Source: Hetaerina americana (Eukaryota > Arthropoda > Insecta > Odonata > Calopterygidae). Taken from it: a DNA stretch of 64,000 nucleotides. This document shows, one piece after another, positions 1 through 8,100 of this stretch; position 1 is the first letter of the stretch, and every line of letters starts with the position of its first letter. The position numbers and the translations under genes were made by a program. The stretch spans positions 91,905 through 155,904 of the forward strand of contig JAKTNV010000418.1 of assembly GCA_022747635.1 (NCBI GenBank), given 5' to 3'. The notes under the pieces were generated by a model. It had not been told where the DNA came from. It saw nothing but the letters and a program-made list of their open reading frames with translations, and searched no databases.

Positions 1-3000
1 AATCTTCTGTTTTAGAGTGAATGTTTGAGGTGTTTAGAAGGCATTTATTTCAATTTTAGAAAATTTAATTTTTCACATATTTCCATGAAAAGTGCCACTA
101 CCAAGTGATAATATTGGGTTCAAGGTGAAAATCTCACTCAACACAATCAAACAATAATGTATCCAAGGTGTGTGTTGTTGTTCATTTTCTATAAATAAAC
201 AAAATAAAACCCAGAAATAATCCTGAAAGACAAGAAATGAGCATAAAAGTTGCTTCAGCGCAAGTGTTAATGTTACTAAAAGAGCCCAAATTTCTAAAAA
301 TATTGCGAAAAACAACAATCTTCTGTTTTAGAGTGAATGTTTGAGGTGTTTAGAAGGCATTTATTTCAAATTTAGAATATTTAATTTTTCACATTTTTCC
401 ATGAAAAGTGCCACTACCAAGTGATAATATTGGGTTCTAGGTGAAAATCTCACTCGACACAAATCAAACAAAAATGTTTCCATGGTGTGTATTGTTGTTC
501 ATTTTCATCAAAAAAAAATAAAAGCCAGTTTATCCCATAAGACAAGGAATGAGCATAAAAGATGCTTCAGCGCAAGTGTTTATGTTACTAAAAGAGCCCA
601 AATTTCTAAAAATATTGCGAAAAACAACAATCTTCTGTTTTAGAGTGAATGTTTGAGGTGTATAGAAGGCATTTATTTTTTTTTAGAAAATTTAATTTTA
701 ACACATTTTTCCATGAAAAGTGCCAATACCCCCCCCTTTGGGTTCTAGGTGAAAATCTCACTCGACACAAATCAAACAAAAATGTTTCCATGGTGTGTAT
801 TGTTGTTCATTTTCATCAAAAAAAAATGAAAGCCAGTTTTAATCCCGTAAGACAAGAAATGAGCATAAAAGATGCTTCAGCGCAAGTGTTAATGTTACTA
901 AAAGAGCCCAAATTTCTAAAAATATTGCGAAAGACAACAATCTTCTGTTTTAGAGTGAATGTTTGAGGTGTATAGAGGGCATTTATTTCATTTTTAGAAA
1001 TTTTAATTTTTCACATTTTTCCATGAAAAGTGCCAATACCCTCCCCTTTGGGTTCTAGGTGAAAATCTTCCTCGACACAAATCAAACAAAAATGTATCCA
1101 AGGTGTGTATTGTTGTACATTTTCATCAAATAAAAAAAATAAAACCCAGAATTAGTCCTGAAAGACAAGAAATGAGCATAAAAGTTGCTTCAGCGCAAGT
1201 GTTAATGTTACTAAAAGAGCCCAAATTTCTAAAAATATTGCGAAAAACAACAATCTTCTGTTTTAGAGTGAATGTTTGAGGTGTTTAGAGGGCATTTATT
1301 TCATTTTTAGAAAATGTAATTTTTCACATTTTTCCATGAAAAGTGCCAATACCCTCCCCCCATTTGGGTTCTAGGTGAAAATCTCACTCGACACAAATCA
1401 AACAAAAATGTTTCCATGGTGTGTAATGTCGTTCATTTTCATCAAATAAACAAAATAAAACCCATAATTAATCCCGAAAGACAAGAAATGAGGATAAAAG
1501 ATGCTTCAGCGCAAGTGTTAATGTAACTAAAAGAGCCCAAATTTCTAAAAATATTGCGAAAAACAACAATCTTCTGTTTTAGAGTGAATGTTTGAGGTGT
1601 ATAAAAGGCATCTATTTCATTTTTAGAAAATTTAATTTTTCACATTTTTCCATTAAAAGTGCCAAACCCCCCCCCCCCCTTTGGGTTCTAGGTGAAAATC
1701 TCACTCGACACAAATCAAACAAAAATGTTTCCATGGTGTGTATTGTTGTTCATTTTCATCAAAAAAAAATAAAAGCCAGTTTTAATCCCATAAGACAAGG
1801 AATGAGCATAAAAGATGCTTCAGCGCAAGGTTTAATGTTACTAAAAGAGCCCAAATTTCTAAAAATATTGCGAAAAACAACAATCTTCTGTTTTAGAGTG
1901 AATGTTTGAGGTGTATAAAAGGCATTTATTTCATTTTTAGAAAATTTAATTTTTCACATTTTTCCATTAAAAGTGCCAATACCCCCCCCTTTGGGTTCTA
2001 GGTGAAAATCTCACTCGACACAAATCAAACAAAAATGTTTCCATGGTGTGTAATGTTGTTCGTTTTCATCAAATAAACAAAATAAAACCCATAATTAATC
2101 CCGAAAGACAAGAAATGAGCATAAAAGATGCTTCAGCGCAAGTGTTAATGTTTCTAAAAGAGCCCAAATTTCTAAAAATATTGCGAAAAACAACAATCTT
2201 CTGTTTTAGAGTGAATGTTTGAGGTGTATAAAAGGCATTTATTTCATTTTTAGAAAATTTAATTTTTCACATTTTTCCATTTAAAGTGCCAATACCCCCC
2301 CCTTTGGGTTCTAGGTGAAAATCTCACTCGACACAAATCAAACAAAAATGTTTCCATGGTGTGTATTGTTGTTCATTTTCATCAAAAAAAAAATAAAAGC
2401 CAGTGTTAATCCCGTAAGACAAGAAATAAGCATCAAAGATGCTTCAGCGCAAGTGTTAATGTTACTAAAAGAGCCCAAATTTCTAAAAATATTGCGAAAA
2501 ACAACAATCTTCTGTTTTAGAGTGAATGTTTGAGGTGTTTAGAAGGCATTTATTTCAATTTTAGAAAATTTAATTTTTCACATTTTTCCATGAAAAGTGC
2601 CAAATCCCCCCCCCCCTTTGGGTTCTAGGTGAAAATCTCACTCGACACAAATCAAACAAAAATGTATCCAAGGTGTGTATTGTTGTTCATTTTCATCAAA
2701 TAAACAAAATAAAACCCAGAATTAATCCTGAAAGACAAGAAATGATCATAAAAGTTGCTTCAGCGCAAGTGTTAATGTTACTAAAAGAGCCCAAATTTCT
2801 AAAAATATTGCGAAAAACAACAATCTTCTGTTTTAGAGTGAATGTTTGAGGTGTATAGAGGGCATTTATTTCATTTTTAGAAAATTTATTTTTCACATTT
2901 TTCCGTGAAAAGTGCCAATACCAAGTTCCAATATTGGGTTCTAGGTGAAAATCTCACTCAACACAATCAAACAATAATGTATCCAAGGTGTGTGTTGTTG

Positions 3001-3933
3001 TTCATTTTCTTCAAATAAACAAAATAAAACCCAGAATTGATCCTGAAAGACAAGAAATGAGCATAAAAGTTGCTTCAGCGCAAGTGTTAATGTTACTAAA
3101 AAGCCCAAATTTCTAAAAATATTGCGAAAAACAACAATCTTCTGTTTTAGAGTGAATGTTTGAGGTGTATAAAAGGCATTTATTTCATTTTTAGAAAATT
3201 TAATTTTTCACATTTTTCCATGAAAAGTGCCAATACCCCCCCCTTTGGGTTCTAGGTGAAAATCTCACTCGACACAAATCAAACAAAAATGTTTCCATGG
3301 TGTGTAATGTTGTTCATTTTCATCAAATAAACAAAATAAAACCCATAATTAATCCCGAAAGACAAGAAATGAGCATAAAAGATGCTTCAGCGCAAGTGTT
3401 AATGTTACTAAAAGAGCCCAAATTTCTAAAAATATTGCGAAAAACAACAATCTTCTGTTTTAGAGTGAATGTTTGAGGTGTATAAAAGGCATTTATTTCA
3501 TTTTTAGAAAATTTAATTTTTCACATTTTTCCATTAAAAGTGCCAATACCCCCCCCTTTGGGTTCTAGGTGAAAATCTCACTCGACACAAATCAAACAAA
3601 AATGTTTCCATGGTGTGTACTGTTGTTCATTTTCATCAAAAAAAAATGAAAGCCAGTTTTAATCCCGTAAGACAAGAAATGAGCATAAAAGATGCTTCAG
3701 CGCAAGTGTAAATGTTACTAAAAGAGCCCAAATTTCTAAAAATATTGCGAAAAACAACAATCTTCTGTTTTAGAGTGAATGTTTGAGGTGTATAAAAGGC
3801 ATCTATTTCATTTTTAGAAAATTTAATTTTTCACATTTTTCCATTAAAAGTGCCAATACCCCCCCTTTGGGTTCTAGGTGAAAATCTCACTCGACACAAA
3901 TGAAACAAAAATGTTTCCATGGTGTGTATTGTT
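1..3933 (+). repeat. Satellite array, left arm (about 12.5 monomers)
   Basis: Head-to-tail monomers, marked by the motif aatgtttgagg at 20, 336, 648, 958, 1271, 1587, 1901, 2214, 2525, 2841, 3155, 3468 and 3778, give periods of 310-316 bp. Each monomer holds a conserved core (gcttcagcgcaagtg, then agcccaaatttctaaaaat, attgcgaaaaacaacaatc and a cacatttttcc stretch) and a variable half. Most monomers here carry a poly-C tract before tttgggttctagg; those near 100, 410 and 2920 carry the 'accaagtg' spacer instead. 1-775 closely matches 28712-29487, and 961-1575 closely matches about 28104-28735. No gene is visible. The last monomer is interrupted at 3933 by the inserted element. Confidence 0.97.
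3922..3933 (+). repeat. Left copy of 12-bp direct repeat flanking the insertion (putative target-site duplication)
   Basis: GTGTGTATTGTT belongs to the satellite monomer and occurs again at 5097-5108, just after the inserted element. The last two or three T residues could equally belong to the element, whose internal units begin tttcaatgc, so the true duplication may be 10-12 bp. Confidence 0.75.
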
Positions 3934-3957
3934 TCAATGCAACAATTTTCAGAGCGT

Positions 3958-3962
3958 AAAAA
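3958..3962 (-). terminator. Pol III-type T5 terminator of tRNA-like copy 1
   Basis: The minus strand reads aatgatttttacg just after the tRNA-like 3' end at 3968, giving TTTTT five bases downstream. A T4 or longer tract at this position is the standard RNA polymerase III stop. Confidence 0.6.
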
Positions 3963-3967
3963 TCATT

Positions 3968-4040
3968 CGCCTTGACTGGGACTCGAACCCAGATCCCTCA
4001 ATATCCGGTCGAGTGCTTTAGCCACTTAAGCTACCGAGGC
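3968..4040 (-). tRNA. tRNA-like gene, copy 1 (possible anticodon GGA; may be a pseudogene or SINE head)
   Basis: Read on the minus strand, 73 nt fold as a tRNA: acceptor GCCTCGG with TCAAGGC (one C-A mismatch and a G-T wobble), D stem GCTT/AAGC with a 9-nt loop containing GG, anticodon stem CTCGA/TTGAG with loop CCGGATA, a 4-nt variable region, T stem CTGGG/CCCAG with loop TTCGAGT, and discriminator G. The Pol III B box GGTTCGAGTCC (3979-3989) is a perfect consensus match; an A-box-like TAGCTTAAGTGG lies at 4022-4033. No CCA is encoded, as expected in eukaryotes. Oddities: the loop has C where U33 is nearly universal. If read conventionally the anticodon is GGA (Ser), but the long variable arm of serine tRNAs is absent. 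It is therefore either a diverged tRNA gene or a tRNA-derived repeat head, and charging identity cannot be assigned. Confidence 0.7.
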
Positions 4041-4292
4041 GTCCTCTTAAACTCTGAAATTTTGGGGCTTTTAAAGGAACTAGATGTTATGACGAAATAC
4101 CGTACATACAATGTCACATGCATTCGTAGTCGTGCGCGAGGCGCCACTGTCCACGAGGTTAAAGCCAACTTTAAACACTTATGGTGTTTTCCCTTTGACA
4201 AATTCCAAAGAAACTGCGGCAGATGCCGCAACAGTAACTTTTAACGGAGTCATCCGCTAATGTGCATTTCAATGCAACAATTTTCAGAGCGT

Positions 4293-4297
4293 AAAAA
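4293..4297 (-). terminator. Pol III-type T5 terminator of tRNA-like copy 2
   Basis: Same TTTTT tract, 335 bp from the first, five bases beyond the 3' end of the tRNA-like gene at 4303-4375. Confidence 0.6.
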
Positions 4298-4302
4298 TCA
4301 TT

Positions 4303-4375
4303 CGCCTTGACTGGGACTCGAACCCAGATCCCTCAATATCCGGTCGAGTGCTTTAGCCACTTAAGCTACCGAGGC
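4303..4375 (-). tRNA. tRNA-like gene, copy 2
   Basis: Same 73-nt cloverleaf as the copy at 3968-4040, displaced by 335 bp with no difference seen. The acceptor mismatch, the C at the U33 position and the perfect B box (4314-4324) are all retained. It has its own TTTTT terminator on the minus strand at 4293-4297, five bases beyond the 3' end. Identity of all three copies fits recent amplification rather than independent selection on each. Confidence 0.7.
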
Positions 4376-4627
4376 GTCCTCTTAAACTCTGAAATTTTGG
4401 GGCTTTTAAAGGAACTAGATGTTATGACGAAATACCGTACATACAATGTCACATGCATTCGTAGTCGTGCGCGAGGCGCCACTGTCCACGAGGTTAAAGC
4501 CAACTTTAAACACTTATGGTGTTTTCCCTTTGACAAATTCCAAAGAAACTGCGGCAGATGCCGCAACAGTAACTTTTAACGGAGTCATCCGCTAATGTGC
4601 ATTTCAATGCAACAATTTTCAGAGCGT

Positions 4628-4632
4628 AAAAA
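4628..4632 (-). terminator. Pol III-type T5 terminator of tRNA-like copy 3
   Basis: Same TTTTT tract, five bases beyond the 3' end of the tRNA-like gene at 4638-4710. Confidence 0.6.
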
Positions 4633-4637
4633 TCATT

Positions 4638-4710
4638 CGCCTTGACTGGGACTCGAACCCAGATCCCTCAATATCCGGTCGAGTGCTTTAGCCACTTAAG
4701 CTACCGAGGC
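4638..4710 (-). tRNA. tRNA-like gene, copy 3
   Basis: Third copy of the same tRNA-like sequence, 335 bp after the second and apparently identical, with its B box at 4649-4659 and a TTTTT tract at 4628-4632. Its upstream leader runs right into the truncated pieces at the element's right end. Confidence 0.7.
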
Positions 4711-4936
4711 GTCCTCTTAAACTCTGAAATTTTGGGGCTTTTAAAGGAACTAGATGTTATGACGAAATACCGTACATACAATGTCACATGCATTCGTAGT
4801 CGTGCGCGAGGCGCCACTGTCCACGAGGTTAAAGCCAACTTTAAACACTTATGGTGTTTTCCCTTTGACAAATTCCAAAGAAACTGCGGCAGATGCCGCA
4901 ACAGTAACTTTTAACGGAGTCATCCGCTAATGTGCA

Positions 4937-5009
4937 TTTCAATGCAACAATTTTCAGAGCGTAAAAATCATTTTCAATGCAACAATTTTCAGAGCGTAAA
5001 AATCATTCC
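4937..5009 (+). repeat. Two tandem 35-bp truncated starts of the 335-bp unit
   Basis: 4937-4971 and 4972-5006 are direct copies of the first 35 bp of the unit (tttcaatgcaac through gtaaaaatcat), each cut off just before the tRNA-like gene would begin. The following 5007-5009 (tcc) link to the inverted fragment. Two successive truncations at the same point next to a cloverleaf-forming sequence suggest slippage or abortive copying; this is inference. Confidence 0.9.
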
Positions 5010-5096
5010 TGAAAATTGTTGCATTGAAATGCACATTAGCGGATGACTCCGTTAAAAGTTACTGTTGCGGCATCTGCCGCAGTTTCTTTGGAATTT
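5010..5096 (-). repeat. Inverted 87-bp fragment of the 335-bp unit (fold-back end)
   Basis: This segment is the reverse complement of 4200-4286 (and so of 4535-4621 and 4870-4956): it runs from tgaaaattgttgc through the TGCGGCA hairpin (5066-5081) to ggaattt. It is the only inverted sequence in the window. The satellite resumes at 5097 in its original orientation. The next two unit bases (gt) also match the satellite, so the joint has 2 bp of microhomology. Confidence 0.93.
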
Positions 5097-5108
5097 GTGT
5101 GTATTGTT
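5097..5108 (+). repeat. Right copy of 12-bp direct repeat flanking the insertion
   Basis: GTGTGTATTGTT, matching 3922-3933, marks where the interrupted satellite monomer resumes. It continues into gttcattttcatc exactly as in uninterrupted monomers. Confidence 0.75.
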
Positions 5109-8100
5109 GTTCATTTTCATCAAAAAAAAAATAAAAGCCAGTTTTAATCCCGTAAGACAAGAAATGAGCATAAAAGATGCTTCAGCGCAAGTGTTAATGT
5201 TACTAAAAGAGCCCAAATTTCTTAAAATATTGCGAAAAACAACAATCTTCTGTTTTAGAGTGAATGTTTGAGGTGTTTAGAAAGCATTTATTTCAATTTT
5301 AGAAAATTTAATTTTTCACATTTCTCCATGAAAAGTGCCACTACCAAGTGATAATATTGGGTTCTAGGTGAAAATCTCACTCGACACAAATCAAACAAAA
5401 ATGTTTCCATGGTGTGTATTGTTGTTCATTTTCATCAAAAAAAAAATAAAAGCCAGTTTTAATCCCATAAGACAAGGAATGAGCATAAAAGATGCTCCAG
5501 CGCAAGTGTTAATGTTACTAAAAGAGCCCAAATTTCTAAAAATATTGCGAAAAACAACAATCTTCTGTTTTAGAGTGAATGTTTGAGGTGTATAGAAGGC
5601 ATTTATTTTTTTTTTAGAAAATTTAATTTTTCACATTTTTCCATGAAAAGTGCCAATACCCCCCCCCCTTTGGGTTCTAGGTGAAAATCTCACTCGACAC
5701 AAATCAAACAAAAATGTTTCCATGGTGTGTAATGTTGTTCATTTTCATCAAATAAACAAAATAAAACCCATAATTAATCCCGAAAGACAAGAAATGAGCA
5801 TAAAAGATGCTTCAGCGCAAGTGTTAATGTTACTAAAAGAGCCCAAATTTCTAAAAATATTGCGAAAAACAACAATCTTCTGTTTTAGAGTGAATGTTTG
5901 AGGTGTATAAAAGGCATTTATTTCATTTTTAGAAAATTTAATTTTTCACATTTTTCCATTAAAAGAGCCAATACCCCCCCCTTTGGGTTCTAGGTGAAAA
6001 TCTCACTCGACACAAATCAAACAAAAATGTATCCAAGGTGTGTAAATTTGTTCATTTTCATCAAATAAAAAAAATAAAACCCAGAATTAGTCCTGAAAGA
6101 CAAGAAATGAGCTTAAAAGTTGCTTCAGCGAAAGTGTTAATGTTACTAAAAGAGCCCAAATTTCTAAAAATATTTCGAAAAACAACAATCTTCTGTTTTA
6201 GAGTGAATGTTTGAGATGTTTAGAGGGCATTTATTTCATTTTTAGAAAATGTAATTTTTCACATTTTTCTATGAAAAGTGCCAATACCCTCCCCCCATTT
6301 GGGTTCTAGGTGAAAATCTCACTCGACACAAATCAAACAAAAATGTTTCCATGGTGTGTAATGTCGTTCATTTTCATCAAATAAACAAAATAAAACCCAT
6401 AATTAATCCCGAAAGACAAGAAATGAGCATAAAAGATGCTACAGCGCAAGTGTTAATGTTACTAAAAGAGCCCAAATTTTTAAAAATATTGCGAAAAACA
6501 ACAATCTTCTGTTTTAGAGTGAATGTTTGAGATGTATAAAAGGCATCTATTTCATTTTTAGAAAATTTAATTTTTCACATTTTTCCATTAAAAGTGCCAA
6601 TACCCCCCCCCCTTTGGGTTCTAGGTGAAAATCTCACTCGACACAAATCAAACAAAAATGTTTCCATGGTGTGTATTGTTGTTCATTTTCATCAAAAAAA
6701 AATAAAAGCCAGTTTTAATCCCGTAAGACAAGAAATGAGCATAAAAGATGCTTCAGCGCAAGTGTTAATGTTACTAAAAGAGCCCAAATTTCTAAAAATA
6801 TTGCGAAAAACAACAATCTTCTGTTTTAGAGTTAATGTTTGAGGTGTTTAGAAGGCATTTATTTCAATTTTAGAAAATTTAATTTTTCACATTTTTCCAT
6901 GAAAAGTGCCACTACCAAGTGATAATATTGGGTTCTAGGTGAAAATCTCACTCAACACAATCAAACAATAATGTATCCAAGGTGTGTGTTGTTGTTCATT
7001 TTCATCAAATAAACAAAATAAAACCCAGAATTAATCCTGAAAGACAAGAAATGAGCATAAAAGTTGCTTCAGCGCAAGTGTTAATGTTACTAAAAGAGCC
7101 CAAATTTCTAAAAATATTGCGAAAAACAACAATCTTCTGTTTAAGAGTGAATGTTCGAGGTGTTTAGAAGGCATTTATTTCATTTTTAGAAAATTTATTT
7201 TTCAAATTTTTCCGTGAAAAGTGCCAATACCAAGTGCCAATATTGGGTTCTAGGTGAAAATCTCACTCAACACAATCAAACAATAATGTATCCAAGGTGT
7301 GTGTTGTTGTTCATTTTCTTCAAATAAACAAAATAAAACCCAGAATTAATCGTGAAAGACAAGAAATGAGCATAAAAGTTGCTTCAGCGCAAGTGTTAAT
7401 GTTACTAAAAAGCCCAAATTCCTAAAAATATTGCGAAAAACAACACTTTTCAGTTTTAGAGTGAATGTTTGAGGTGTTTAGAAGGCATTTATTTCAATTT
7501 TAGAAAATTTAATTTTTCACATTTTTCCATGAAAAGTGCCAATACCCCCTCCTTTGGGTTCTAGGTGAAAATCTCACTCGACACAAATCAAACCAAAATG
7601 TATCCAAGGTGTGTATTGTTGTTCATTTTCATCAAATAAACAAAATAAAACCCAGAATTAATCCTGAAAGACAAGAAATGAGCATAAAAGTTGCTTCAGC
7701 GCAAGTGTTAATGTTACTAAAAGAGCCCAAATTTCTAAAAATATTGCGAAAAACAACAATCTTCTATTTTAGAGTGAATGTTTGAGGTGTTTAGAAGGCA
7801 TTTATTTCATTTTTAGAAAATTTAATTTTTCACATTTTTCCATGAAAAGTGCCAATACCAAGTGCCAATATTGGGTTCTAGGTGAAAATCTCACTCGACA
7901 AAAATCAAACAAAAATGTTTCCATGGTGTGTATTGTTGTTCATTTTCACCAAAAAAAATGAAAGAGAGTTTTAATCCCGTAAGACAAGAAATGAGCATAA
8001 AAGATGCTTCAGCGCAAGTGTTAATGTTACTAAAAGAGCCCAAATTTCTAAAAATATTGCGAAAAACAACAATCTTCTGCTTTAGAGTGAATGTTTGAGG

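Larger units (their letters stand above)
3932..4266 (-). repeat. 335-bp tRNA-bearing unit, copy 1
   Basis: The unit begins tttcaatgc on the plus strand and ends before the next tttcaatgc at 4267. It contains the minus-strand tRNA-like gene at 3968-4040 and about 226 bp of leader upstream of it, running to 4266. The leader includes a more GC-rich patch (about 4131-4165, gcgcgaggcgcc) and a perfect short hairpin at 4215-4230 (TGCGGCA / TGCCGCA around GA). Copies 2 and 3 look identical by eye over the whole unit. The first two or three T residues overlap the satellite sequence at the junction. Confidence 0.93.
4267..4601 (-). repeat. 335-bp tRNA-bearing unit, copy 2
   Basis: Second head-to-tail copy, exactly 335 bp after the first at every marker checked: tttcaatgc at 4267, the tRNA-like gene at 4303-4375, the TGCGGCA hairpin at 4550-4565. 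No difference from copy 1 was seen. The junction with copy 1 is continuous (gtgcatttcaatgc), which defines the internal unit boundary. Confidence 0.93.
4602..4936 (-). repeat. 335-bp tRNA-bearing unit, copy 3
   Basis: Third full copy, again offset by 335 bp, with the tRNA-like gene at 4638-4710 and the hairpin at 4885-4900. Its right part, 4870-4956 including the first 20 bases of the following fragment, is the direct-orientation partner of the inverted fragment 5010-5096. The two could form an 87-bp stem with a loop of about 53 nt. Confidence 0.93.
3934..5096 (-). mobile_element. Inserted composite element: tandem tRNA-like 335-bp units with a fold-back right end
   Basis: This is the only non-satellite sequence in the window. 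It consists of three head-to-tail 335-bp units, then a 35-bp piece of the unit start present twice, then an inverted 87-bp fragment of the unit. It sits inside one satellite monomer: left half to 3933, right half from 5097. Dropping the element and one copy of the 12-bp direct repeat leaves a monomer of about 310 bp, the normal length, so this is a clean insertion rather than an exchange between repeats. There is no transposase or reverse-transcriptase coding sequence, no terminal inverted repeat joining the two ends and no poly-A tail. Candidates are an amplified tRNA-derived SINE-like element, an inserted piece of a tandem tRNA gene array, or reintegrated circular DNA. The family is not recognised. 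Confidence 0.8.

Noticed and set aside
649..966. Open frames of about 60-106 codons recurring in the monomers on both strands, some with very similar predicted peptides
   Set aside because: They recur with the satellite period, use the repeat's own core, are broken in most monomers by frame-shifting poly-C and poly-A length changes, and show no sign of codon-position bias or any known domain. They are by-products of a 314-bp repeat without stops in one frame.
1690..1720. Pol III B-box-like ggttctagg in each monomer
   Set aside because: Only the first five bases match the B-box consensus GGTTCGANTCC, there is no A box at a suitable distance, and no cloverleaf forms around it.
3972..4244. 90-codon open frame across the 335-bp unit, repeated at 4307 and 4642
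   Set aside because: It runs antisense through the tRNA-like gene and starts at a TTG; identity among copies reflects the unit's duplication. No recognisable protein features.
3934..5096. DNA transposon with terminal inverted repeats
   Set aside because: The left end (tcaatgcaac) and the right end (ggaattt) are not reverse complements; the inverted fragment pairs with an internal part of the unit, and no transposase is present.
5065..5271. Open frame joining the inverted fragment to the satellite
   Set aside because: It crosses the insertion junction and is an accidental fusion of two non-coding sequences.
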